63,578 bases of DNA, taken from the NCBI GenBank assembly GCA_903897925.1, contig CAIUDG010000064.1, positions 1-63,578 of the forward strand, read 5' to 3'. Positions within the stretch are counted from its first letter, which is position 1. Every line of letters starts with the position of its first letter. The notes below the pieces were generated by a model, which was not told the origin of the DNA, made no database searches, and worked only from the letters and a program-made list of their open reading frames with translations. This DNA comes from an uncultured beta proteobacterium. Its GTDB lineage: Bacteria; Pseudomonadota; Gammaproteobacteria; Burkholderiales; Burkholderiaceae_C. Below, one piece after another: positions 17,718-25,127 of the stretch. A program made the translations under genes and the position numbers.

Positions 17718-18317
17718 TCATGAATTGCGTGGCTTGTCCAGTGCGTGCAACAGATGGGCCTGCACTTCCGGCCATTCACCGCAGCGCAGGCTGTACATCA
17801 CGGTGTCGCGGATGGTGCCGTCGCGGCGCAGGGCATGGCCGCGCAGCACGCCATCTTTTTTTGCGCCCAGGCGTTCGATGGCGGCTTGCGAGGCAAAGTT
17901 GAAGTTGTCCGTGCGCCAGCCAACTACCAGGCATTGCAGGGTTTCAAATGCGTGCGTCAACATCAGCAGTTTGCAGGTGGTGTTGACATGGCTGCGTTGC
18001 ACCCGTTTGGCATACCAGGTCCAGCCGATTTCGAGGCGGCGTACTGCTGGCACGATGTCGTGGTAGCTGGTGCTGCCGATCACGCTGCCGCTGCTGCTTT
18101 CTATTACGACGAATGGGAAACGTGTTCCGGCGGCACGTGCCGCCAGCGCGTCTTCGATGTATTTGCGCGTCTGGTCCGGCTCCGGCACCGAGGTCACGCG
18201 GATGTTCCATAGCGCGCCGTCAGCGGCAGCAGCGCGCAGGCCGGCTTCATGTTCCAGGCCCATTGGCACGATTTCAATGCCTCGGGCGCTCAGCGTTACG
18301 GGTTCGACGAAAGCCAT
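17718..18317 (-). CDS. GNAT-family N-acetyltransferase (RimJ/RimL-like)
   Basis: 199 residues. Features of the RimJ/RimL type GNAT fold are the N-terminal 'ARGIEIVPMGLEHEAGLRAA', the beta-bulge strand 'FVVIESSSGSVIGSTSYHDI', and the C-terminal 'QAAIERLGAKKDGVLRGHAL' with 'RDGTIRDTVMYSL'. This family transfers an acetyl group from acetyl-CoA to protein N-termini or small amines. The motif A loop (normally Q/RxxGxG/A) is weak here ('KRVQRSHVNTTCK'). The gene sits between moxR and the VWA gene with short gaps, so all three are probably one transcript. The substrate is unknown. Confidence 0.85.
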   Translation of the reverse strand: MAFVEPVTLSARGIEIVPMGLEHEAGLRAAAADGALWNIRVTSVPEPDQTRKYIEDALAARAAGTRFPFVVIESSSGSVIGSTSYHDIVPAVRRLEIGWTWYAKRVQRSHVNTTCKLLMLTHAFETLQCLVVGWRTDNFNFASQAAIERLGAKKDGVLRGHALRRDGTIRDTVMYSLRCGEWPEVQAHLLHALDKPRNS

Positions 18318-18334
18318 CTCGGATCCTTTGCTGC

Positions 18335-19189
18335 TTAGCGGTTGTTGCGTTGCATGAACATCAGTTTTTCGAACAGGGTGAGGTCCTGTTCGTTTTTCAG
18401 CAATGCGCCGATCAACGGCGGCAGGGCGTGGTTTTCGTCCTTGCTTTGCAGCACGTCCAGCGGGATGTCTTCTGCCAGCAGCAGCTTGAGCCAGTCAAGC
18501 AGCTCGCTGGTGGAGGGTTTCTTTTTCAGTCCCGGCATGGCACGTACTTCAAAGAAGGTTTTCATGGCGGCACTAAGCAGTTCCTGTTTCAGACCAGGAA
18601 AGTGCACGTCCACAATGCTCTGCATGGTGCTGGCTTCCGGGAACTTGATGTAGTGGAAAAAGCAGCGGCGCAGGAAGGCGTCGGGCAGTTCTTTTTCGTT
18701 GTTCGAAGTGATGAAGACCAGCGGGCGGTGTTTGGCCTTGATCAGCTCGTGCGTTTCGTAGCAGTAGAACTCCATGCGGTCGATCTCGCGCAGCAAGTCG
18801 TTCGGGAACTCGATATCGGCTTTGTCAATCTCGTCAATCAGCAGGGCCACCGGCCGGTCCGCTGTGAAGGCCTGCCACAACACGCCTTTGACAATGTAGT
18901 TGTGAATATTTTTTACCCGCTCACCGCCATCAATGTCGGAGAGCTGCGAATCGCGCAGCCGACTTACGGCGTCGTATTCATATAAACCCTGTTGCGCTTT
19001 GGTGGTGGACTTGATATGCCATTGCAACAAAGGCATGTTCAGGGCCTGTGCCACTTCTTCTGCCAGCATGGTCTTTCCTGTACCCGGTTCACCCTTGACC
19101 AGAAGGGGACGCTGCAGCGTGATGGCGGCATTGACGGCGAGCATCAGGTCTTGCGTTGCTACATAGTTTTTGGTGCCAGTAAATTTCAT
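18335..19189 (-). CDS. MoxR-family AAA+ ATPase
   Basis: 284 residues. Walker A is GEPGTGKT (33-40), Walker B 'LLIDEID' (about 117-122) and sensor 1 'VFITSNNEKELPDAFLRRCF'. This is the standard MoxR layout. MoxR ATPases act as chaperones with VWA-domain partners; the partner here is the CoxE-like protein at 16497-17708. It is the first gene of the minus-strand unit and is divergent from the cytochrome c4 gene, with about 120 bases between. Confidence 0.93.
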   Translation of the reverse strand: MKFTGTKNYVATQDLMLAVNAAITLQRPLLVKGEPGTGKTMLAEEVAQALNMPLLQWHIKSTTKAQQGLYEYDAVSRLRDSQLSDIDGGERVKNIHNYIVKGVLWQAFTADRPVALLIDEIDKADIEFPNDLLREIDRMEFYCYETHELIKAKHRPLVFITSNNEKELPDAFLRRCFFHYIKFPEASTMQSIVDVHFPGLKQELLSAAMKTFFEVRAMPGLKKKPSTSELLDWLKLLLAEDIPLDVLQSKDENHALPPLIGALLKNEQDLTLFEKLMFMQRNNR

Positions 19190-19309
19190 CGGTAACAGTG
19201 CGTTGGATAGATAGGGGAAACGAGGTGTCCACGCCCATGGCGTTGGCGCATGTGATCGATATAATGGCCCAGCCCATTTTTTCGATTCACCGTCTGATTG
19301 TCATCGCAA

Positions 19310-19975
19310 ATGAAACCATTGCTTCTTCCCTTGCTGTTCGCGCTAGTCGCCTCTGTGACCGCCGTGTCGACCCAGGCACAGGAGATCCGGGGCGATGCCC
19401 TTGCCGGCGGGCAGAAGAATGCAATGTGCATCGGTTGCCATGGCATCCTGGGCTACCACGCCAGCTTCCCTGAAGTGCACCATGTGCCGAAAATTTCCGG
19501 GCAGAACGCCAAGTACATTGTCTCGGCCCTGACGGCATACAAGAAGGGCGAACGCAAGCACCCGACCATGCGCGGCATCGCCGATGCGCTGTCGGAACAG
19601 GACATCGCTGATCTGGCTGCGTACTATTCCAGCAATGGGGTCGACTACAACAGCGTTCCGCTGGCCAAGGCCGAAGGCGGCTCTGACAAGGCGCGCGAAC
19701 TGGTGGCGCGTGCTGGTTGTGTTTCCTGCCATGGCGACAGTTTCAGCAAGCCGGTGGACCAGGCGTACCCGAAGATCGCCGGTCAGTACTCCGACTATCT
19801 GTACGTAGCGCTCAAGGCCTACAAGACCACCGGCAAGGAAATGATCGGACGTGGCAACCCGGTGATGGGTGGTGTGGCCAAGCAGTTCAGCAACGAAGAG
19901 CTGCAGGTGATTGCCGACTACGTGGGCAGTCTGCCAGGCGAGCTGAAAACAATTCAGCAAAACCGCTTCCGTTAA
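19310..19975 (+). CDS. Diheme cytochrome c4-type protein
   Basis: 221 residues from ATG 19310, with a signal peptide ending near 'STQAQE'. Two class I c-heme sites are seen: C-I-G-C-H (about 40-44) and C-V-S-C-H (about 137-141). They lie in two similar halves, each with 'K-I-S/A-G-Q' and 'Y-x-x-x-A-L-x-A-Y-K', which is the hallmark of cytochrome c4. It is a periplasmic electron carrier, usually feeding terminal oxidases. A strong rho-independent terminator follows immediately. Confidence 0.92.
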   Translation: MKPLLLPLLFALVASVTAVSTQAQEIRGDALAGGQKNAMCIGCHGILGYHASFPEVHHVPKISGQNAKYIVSALTAYKKGERKHPTMRGIADALSEQDIADLAAYYSSNGVDYNSVPLAKAEGGSDKARELVARAGCVSCHGDSFSKPVDQAYPKIAGQYSDYLYVALKAYKTTGKEMIGRGNPVMGGVAKQFSNEELQVIADYVGSLPGELKTIQQNRFR

Positions 19976-20012
19976 ACCGTCCCAGTGGCGGGTCTGCCTT
20001 GGATGCAGACGC

Positions 20013-20043
20013 AAAAAAGCCGGCGAAGTGCCGGCTTTTTTTT
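20013..20043 (+). terminator. Rho-independent terminator of the cytochrome c4 gene
   Basis: A perfect stem GCCGGC/GCCGGC with loop GAAGT (20019-20035) is preceded by an A-run and followed by eight Ts (20036-20043). The A-run means it could also work for transcripts arriving from the right. Confidence 0.9.
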
Positions 20044-20093
20044 ACGCCTGTGCGGATGGTGCCAGAGGCTGCTTCAATGCCAAGTGGCTGATA

Positions 20094-21110
20094 TCAGACC
20101 ATGGCCGCGGCCAACAAGGGGGTACTTTGCGTAGGTACATGGCTTGCAGGCAGCGCCTGATGGCCACTGCCTGGGCTGGGTGAGAATTGCGCCATGGCCT
20201 GTACCAGCTGCTGTGTTGCGTGCGGTGGCTCGGTGGTCGCTGATTTCGGCCGCTCGGCCGAGGGGCGCAGTGTGTCCCATCGGTGCCAGGTGATGCCTTC
20301 CAGCTGGTCGGCAAAATTGGCGAAGCGGTTGGGGTCCTTTTCGCCATCTATTGTGATGGCGGTAATGGGCTTATCGGAGCGCTTCCAGCCGTAAAAACGG
20401 TACCAGCTCCAAGCTTGTGCAGTGTCTTTTTCGTAGTAATTGACGGTGTAGCCCTGCCAGGCGGCGTCGTGCGGGCGGGCTTGTGCCGCGACGGCTGCCG
20501 ATACCGTGCCGCCAACCAGCGCTCCAATAGTGAGACCGGCCGCAATGCCGACGGGACCACAGGCGCCGGCGCCTTCTGCCAAGCCCATCATTGCGGCCAG
20601 CATGCCGGCGCCCATACCGCCAAAAAACGCAGAGGCGACCATCGCGTCACTCTCCGAGGTGAAGGACAGCTTGGGTATATGGGCCTGGATGACCACATAG
20701 CTTCCGTTGGTGAACTGGTAGCGGCGCAAGTGCTGGTTTCCCTCAACGTGCTGCCCTAGCTGGAAGAAAATGGCGTGGTCTTTCCACGAAGCTTTTTTGT
20801 AGGCGTCAGTGTGGGAGTTGATTCCAGCGGGAGGTGCCGGCAGCTGGGGTGCGGCAGCGGCTTCTTCGGTGTTGTCCGATTTGGAAGTGGTCGGGTGATT
20901 TCCGTTGTCGGCACTGCGCGCGTGTCGTTTCAGCAACAGCACCTGAAGCGCCGGTTCGGCCTTGCCGTTCCAGCCGTGCGCGTAAGGAATATGGTTGTTG
21001 AGGTGCTTGGGGGCTTTGTCCACGGGGATTGGCTTTGCGCTTTTTCCGTGTTGGCTGGCCCAGTCCCGCTGCCCGGCTTTGTCCGGCTGATTCACTGAAT
21101 TCGTGCTCAT
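20094..21110 (-). CDS. Hypothetical protein with central glycine-zipper membrane segment
   Basis: 338 residues; ATG 21110 has a good AGGAG eight bases upstream. There is no signal peptide. The N-terminus is hydrophilic and proline-rich. The middle (about 155-215) is a long Gly/Ala-rich hydrophobic stretch ('FFGGMGAGMLAAMMGLAEGA', 'GIAAGLTIGALVGGTVSAAV') with G-x-x-x-G spacing. It is flanked by soluble parts with many aromatic residues ('YTVNYYEKDTAQAWSWYRFY'). The tail is low-complexity. Glycine zippers occur in pore-forming toxins, secretion effectors and outer-membrane lipoproteins; with no signal peptide the first two are conceivable. No family was recognised and no immunity gene is obvious. 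Confidence 0.7.
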   Translation of the reverse strand: MSTNSVNQPDKAGQRDWASQHGKSAKPIPVDKAPKHLNNHIPYAHGWNGKAEPALQVLLLKRHARSADNGNHPTTSKSDNTEEAAAAPQLPAPPAGINSHTDAYKKASWKDHAIFFQLGQHVEGNQHLRRYQFTNGSYVVIQAHIPKLSFTSESDAMVASAFFGGMGAGMLAAMMGLAEGAGACGPVGIAAGLTIGALVGGTVSAAVAAQARPHDAAWQGYTVNYYEKDTAQAWSWYRFYGWKRSDKPITAITIDGEKDPNRFANFADQLEGITWHRWDTLRPSAERPKSATTEPPHATQQLVQAMAQFSPSPGSGHQALPASHVPTQSTPLLAAAMV

Positions 21111-21290
21111 GGGGTGCTCCTTTCAGAAAAGTTGGAAGCCCATCGAAGCAGGTCCGTCATGCAGCCGCTGGCCTCGACAGGTCGCGGGAATCTAACCGGT
21201 GGTGTTACGCCATGCTTGGCGAAAAGTTAAGGGACCTAGCCGCTTATGGGATTGGATCGGCTATTGCAGGGCCGCGTCGCGGCCCGGCAT

Positions 21291-21725
21291 TCAGTCTTTT
21301 GTGGCGTGGCGTTGTACGCAGGAGATGTATTGCTCACCGTCGGGCGGGCGCCCGGCGCGCTGGCTTTCCCACAGCATGCTGCCCAGGCACTCCATGGCGG
21401 CGTGGTGCGCCTGGTGCAATGAGTTGCGCTTCTGGGTCAGCAGCTCAACCGCCTGGCGGATGCCGCGCGGCTGGTCGATGCTGCATTGCTCGCTGATGGA
21501 GAGGTGCATCGACAGGTGCAGAAAAGGGTTGCTGCGCCCTTCAGTGGCTTCATAGACCGTTCCCAACGCGCGCGCTTCGTCGGCCAAGTCGGCGTGGTAT
21601 TCCGGGTGCTCTTCCATCCATTGCGCGGCAATGGTTTCAATGGCTTCCAGCGCCTGGCCGGCGCGGGCCTTGGCGAAAGTGGCGCAAAAGAAGTGGCGAA
21701 CGTCGTTTTGAGAAGGACTGAACAT
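21291..21725 (-). CDS. DUF1841 family protein
   Basis: 144 residues, the usual length. The sequence 'HPEYHADLADEARALGTVYE' and 'NPFLHLSMHLSISEQCSIDQ' followed by 'PRGIR' is the conserved core of DUF1841, a small cytoplasmic family of beta- and gammaproteobacteria with unknown function. A GC-rich hairpin (GGGCCGC/GCGGCCC, 21269-21285) lies just beyond the stop but has no T-tract. It is divergent from the ParA gene. Confidence 0.88.
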   Translation of the reverse strand: MFSPSQNDVRHFFCATFAKARAGQALEAIETIAAQWMEEHPEYHADLADEARALGTVYEATEGRSNPFLHLSMHLSISEQCSIDQPRGIRQAVELLTQKRNSLHQAHHAAMECLGSMLWESQRAGRPPDGEQYISCVQRHATKD

Positions 21726-21961
21726 GCCGCGAGGTTAGCACGTGGTGCCACTATTGGCGCTGGTGGCGATCTGCGTCTGGATCGGCGTGCCCCAGGCGCG
21801 CTGATCCCGTGCGCAACTGTTTTGCCGCTGCAGTGCAGGCTACATGCCGCTGCGCGGGCTGGTGCTGGTGCGGGGCAGATTTATTGCCGGAATGCTTGTG
21901 CCGCGGCTTGGCCTGCCCGTAACATAAGGGGCTTGTGGGGATCTACCGGGAGTTGTACGCC

Positions 21962-22582
21962 ATGCCTGTTGTTGTTATTGCCAATCCCAAGGGGGGCGTT
22001 GGCAAGTCCACCCTGGCCACGAATGTTGCTGGTTACTTTGCCAGCCAGGGCCACGCGGTCATGTTGGGCGACGCTGACAAACAGCAGTCTTCGCGGCTGT
22101 GGTTGGGCTTGCGCCCGGCTGCCGCAGCGCCGATCAGTACCTGGGAATTCGGCGCCGACCAGATTGCCAAGCCGCCGCGCGGGACCAGCCATGTGGTAAT
22201 TGACACGCCGGCCGGCTTGCATGGCAAGCGCTTCAAGGAAATCATGAAATGGGCAGACAAAGTGGTGGTGCCCTTGCAGCCCAGCGTGTTTGACATCTTT
22301 GCCACGCGCGCCTTTCTGGACGAGCTGGCCGAGAACCGGCAGGCCAGCAAGGCGCAGATCGGTCTGGTGGCGATGCGCGTGGACAGCCGCACCATCGCTG
22401 CGAGTCAGCTTGACAGCTTTGTCCAGTCAACCGGCTTTGCCTTGATCGGGCATGTGCGCAATACCCAGAACTATGTGCATCTGGCGGCGCAAGGTCTGAC
22501 GCTGTTTGATGTTGCGCCCGGGCGGGTGGCGCGCGATCTGGCAGCGTGGCAACCGATATGCGACTGGTTAAACCGGGCTTGA
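21962..22582 (+). CDS. ParA/MinD-like ATPase (orphan)
   Basis: 206 residues from ATG 21962. The deviant Walker A 'NPKGGVGKST' with the signature lysine opens the protein, and 'HVVIDTPAG' is the Walker B/switch II region. It is of ParA type (DNA, protein or chemoreceptor partitioning). No parB or other partner is adjacent, and the length is short, like McdA/PpfA-type orphan ParAs. The 3' end overlaps the convergent trmL gene by 15 bases. What it positions is unknown. Confidence 0.88.
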   Translation: MPVVVIANPKGGVGKSTLATNVAGYFASQGHAVMLGDADKQQSSRLWLGLRPAAAAPISTWEFGADQIAKPPRGTSHVVIDTPAGLHGKRFKEIMKWADKVVVPLQPSVFDIFATRAFLDELAENRQASKAQIGLVAMRVDSRTIAASQLDSFVQSTGFALIGHVRNTQNYVHLAAQGLTLFDVAPGRVARDLAAWQPICDWLNRA

Positions 22583-23047
22583 GGCGCCGTCGAAGCTGTT
22601 TTGGCGCCAGGCTTCAAACACGGTAACGGCTACCGCGTTGGACAGGTTCAAACTGCGTTGGCCGGCGAGCATCGGCAGACGCAGGCATTGGGCTGGCGCA
22701 AAGCCTGCGCGCACGGCGTCTGGCAAGCCCTTGGTTTCCGAGCCGAATACGAGCCAGTCGCCGGGTGCAAAGCGCACCTGAAATGGGCTGCTGGTGCCGC
22801 GCGTAGTGAGTGTGAACATGCGTTGCGCCGGTGGCGTTTCGGTGTCCAGAAAGACTTGCCAGCTGGCGTGGCGTTTCACGCTGGCGTACTCGTGGTAGTC
22901 GAGCCCGGCGCGGCGCATGTGGCGGTCCTCCATGGAGAAGCCCAGCGGCTCAACCAGGTGCAGGTGGCAGCCGGTGTTGGCCGCCAAACGGATGATGTTG
23001 CCGGTGTTGGGAGGTATTTCCGGGGCAACCAAAACAATATGAAACAT
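22568..23047 (-). CDS. trmL: tRNA (cytidine(34)-2'-O)-methyltransferase TrmL
   Basis: 159 residues, the usual size of this minimal SPOUT enzyme. The knot motifs are clear: 'PEIPPNTGNIIRLAANTGC' at the start, 'WLVFGSETKGLP' in the middle and 'RSLNLSNAVAVTVFEAWRQ' at the end. It methylates the 2'-OH of the wobble base in tRNA-Leu species using S-adenosylmethionine. It is followed on the left by the convergent ParA gene and preceded by comF on the same strand with a 6-base gap. Confidence 0.94.
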   Translation of the reverse strand: MFHIVLVAPEIPPNTGNIIRLAANTGCHLHLVEPLGFSMEDRHMRRAGLDYHEYASVKRHASWQVFLDTETPPAQRMFTLTTRGTSSPFQVRFAPGDWLVFGSETKGLPDAVRAGFAPAQCLRLPMLAGQRSLNLSNAVAVTVFEAWRQNSFDGASSPV

Positions 23048-23053
23048 GCCCGA

Positions 23054-23746
23054 TTATTCCGTACGCGCCAGCACCAGCGCGCTGACCTGTCTGGCGCCGG
23101 CCTGGCGCAAGGTGCGGGCGGCAGCACACAGCGAGGCGCCGGTGGTCATCACGTCGTCCAGCAGCAGGATGTGTTGGCTGCGCGCCACCGCGCCAGCGTC
23201 GATAACCTGGTAGGCGTCTTGGACGTTGTGCCAACGCTGGTGCCGCGTCAGGCTGCTTTGCGCTGCGGTGTCGCGTGGGCGCGCCAGCAACCGGGTATTG
23301 ACCTTGCTGTGGCAGAGTGCCCGGGCGAGCAGCAGGCTGGGGTTGAAGCCGCGGGCGCGCAGGCGGGCGTTGGACAGGGGCATGGGAATGATCTGATCGG
23401 CGTCGGCCAGGCAGTGCGCCAGCGCAGGCTGTTGCCGCATCAGCATGGCAAAGGGCTGCGCCAAGCCGGTGTGTTCGCGGAACTTGAAGTGCTGGATTGG
23501 CGCTATCCAGGGGTATGCGTAGCGCAGCGTGGCCAGGGTCTGGTCGAGTGGCCAGTCGGCTTTGTGGCACCCGGCACAGGGCTGGTCCGGGCGCTGGCGC
23601 GGCAGGGCACAGGCCGGGCAGCGCAGTTGGGGGCGCGCAAAGTGCGCCACACACGCGGCGCAGAACCGCTGCGCCGGCCAGGCATGGCAGAGCAGGCACT
23701 GGCTGGGCAGATGGCAGGAAAGGTGGGCAAGCGCACGCTGCAGCAT
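23054..23746 (-). CDS. ComF family phosphoribosyltransferase-like protein
   Basis: About 230 residues from ATG 23746; an alternative ATG at 23782 overlaps the divergent methyltransferase start. The N-terminus holds a CxxC zinc-finger set ('CLLCHAW', 'CAACVAHF', 'CPACALP', 'CAGCH'). The C-terminus is a PRTase-fold domain with 'ILLLDDVMTTGASLCAA'. ComF proteins support DNA uptake during competence in several bacteria; their exact enzymatic role is unsettled. The minor-pilin operon further along this window would fit a competence or pilus context, but the distance is large. Confidence 0.9.
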   Translation of the reverse strand: MLQRALAHLSCHLPSQCLLCHAWPAQRFCAACVAHFARPQLRCPACALPRQRPDQPCAGCHKADWPLDQTLATLRYAYPWIAPIQHFKFREHTGLAQPFAMLMRQQPALAHCLADADQIIPMPLSNARLRARGFNPSLLLARALCHSKVNTRLLARPRDTAAQSSLTRHQRWHNVQDAYQVIDAGAVARSQHILLLDDVMTTGASLCAAARTLRQAGARQVSALVLARTE

Positions 23747-23780
23747 CGCGCCAATATACTTGGCTGCAGAAAGCCGCACC

Positions 23781-24689
23781 ATGACCAATGAACGTCCCCC
23801 CACCATCGATCCGCAAGCCGCCCAGCGCTGGGCGGCGCAGTTGCCCCAGACTTCGGCATGGTTGCATGAAGAGGTGGCCAGGCGCATGGAACAGCGTCTG
23901 CAGTGGCTGGTGCAAAAGCCGACGCGCTGGCTGCATTGGGAGCCGCTGCAGGGGGGGCTGCAGGCGCAGCAGTTGCTGGCGCGGCGGTATCCGAAATCCG
24001 CCTGCTATGTGCTGCAGCAGCAGGCGCCTCAGCAGCAGGAACTGCGCCAGCGGCTGGATACTGCCTGGTGGCAACCGGCACATTGGACCGGGCCGCAGCT
24101 GAAATTCGAGGCGCCGACCGAACCGGTGCAGATGCTGTGGGCCAATATGGCCTTGCACATGGCGGCCGATCCGCAAGCGCTGATCGCGCGCTGGCACGCG
24201 GCGCTGGAGGTGCAGGGTTTCTTGATGTTTTCCTGTTTCGGACCGGACACTCTGTTGCAGCTGCGGCGCTTGTATGCGGCGCTGGGTTGGCCGCCACCGT
24301 GCCACGAATTCACCGACATGCATGACTGGGGTGACATGCTGGTACATGCCGGGTTTGAGGCGCCGGTGATGGATATGGAGCGCATCACCCTGAGCTATTC
24401 CTCGCCTGAAACGCTGCTCGAAGAGTTGCGCGGCCTGGGCCGCAATCTGCATCCGCAGCGCTTTGCCGGTTTGCGTGGCCGGCAGTGGCGCGCGCGCTTG
24501 CAGGAGGCCTTACAACGCGAGTTGCAGGATCCGCAGCAGCCGGGGCGATTGCAGCTGACTTTCGAAATCGTCTACGGCCATGCATTCAAGTCGGCACCAC
24601 GCCACAGCGTCAGTGCGCAAAGTGTGATCCCGCTGGCCGATATGCGGGCTGCTCTGGCCCAGGGCAAGGGTGCTGGACGCACCACTTAG
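23781..24689 (+). CDS. BioC-like SAM methyltransferase (malonyl-ACP O-methyltransferase-like) with degenerate motif I
   Basis: 302 residues from ATG 23781, divergent from comF. The layout resembles BioC: an N-terminal 'RWAAQLPQTSAWLHEEVARR', 'W-A-N-M-A-L-H' after motif III, 'FLMFSCFGPDTLLQLRRLYA', and 'HEFTDMHDWGDMLVHAGFEA'. BioC methylates malonyl-ACP to prime biotin synthesis. The glycine-rich SAM motif I (usually D-x-G-x-G) is replaced by 'WEPLQGGLQAQQLLARRYPK', so catalysis is in doubt. This variant may be a Burkholderiales-specific paralogue rather than a true BioC. No other bio genes are near. Confidence 0.7.
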   Translation: MTNERPPTIDPQAAQRWAAQLPQTSAWLHEEVARRMEQRLQWLVQKPTRWLHWEPLQGGLQAQQLLARRYPKSACYVLQQQAPQQQELRQRLDTAWWQPAHWTGPQLKFEAPTEPVQMLWANMALHMAADPQALIARWHAALEVQGFLMFSCFGPDTLLQLRRLYAALGWPPPCHEFTDMHDWGDMLVHAGFEAPVMDMERITLSYSSPETLLEELRGLGRNLHPQRFAGLRGRQWRARLQEALQRELQDPQQPGRLQLTFEIVYGHAFKSAPRHSVSAQSVIPLADMRAALAQGKGAGRTT

Positions 24690-24767
24690 GTCGGCCATTC
24701 GTTGCGCACGCACGCGCTCGGGTGGTTCTGTATAGAATCGCGGTTTTCTTTTGGGGAAGGCGAGAGC

Positions 24768-25001
24768 ATGGGCGACCTGCAACAAGACTTGCGTTGGCTG
24801 CTGATGGTGTTCTGCCTGAGTGTGTTTGTCGTCGTCTTCGTAGCCATGCTGGTGTCGATGTGGCGCCTGCACAAGCGTGAAGTGCCTGAGTTGCCTAACT
24901 TTCACGCGTCCCTCGTGGTCGAGATTTGTTGGGCCCTGGCCCCGTGTGTAATCGTTTTTCTGATGGTGTATCCGACCGTGAAGGCGATCTTCAAGGTCTG
25001 A
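24768..25001 (+). CDS. Small membrane protein resembling the transmembrane hairpin of cytochrome oxidase subunit II
   Basis: 77 residues from ATG 24768. Two hydrophobic helices ('LLMVFCLSVFVVVFVAMLVS' and 'WALAPCVIVFLMVYPTVKAI') flank 'HKREVPELPNFHASLVVEICW'. That connector and the W-x-x-x-P in the second helix copy the N-terminal hairpin of CoxB ('E-I-x-W-x-x-x-P'). The copper-binding domain is absent. It lies directly upstream of the real coxB. It could be an assembly factor, a small extra subunit, or a relic of a subunit II gene. The reading frame is intact with no decay. Confidence 0.65.
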   Translation: MGDLQQDLRWLLMVFCLSVFVVVFVAMLVSMWRLHKREVPELPNFHASLVVEICWALAPCVIVFLMVYPTVKAIFKV

Positions 25002-25127
25002 TCTGTGGTGTGCTGGCGCGTGTTGTCGGCTTCAGGGTTTGTCATATGCCTTCCCTGTGTGTCTGCCGTTACACTCGCGGGCTGGCCGCAGTGGCGCGCC
25101 TGAGAAATAAAAAAAGGACAGAGTTTT

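Noticed and set aside
22601..23791. A 396-codon plus-strand frame across trmL and comF
   Set aside because: It is antisense to two clearly recognisable genes and composed of shadow-type Gly/Gln/Arg-rich sequence.
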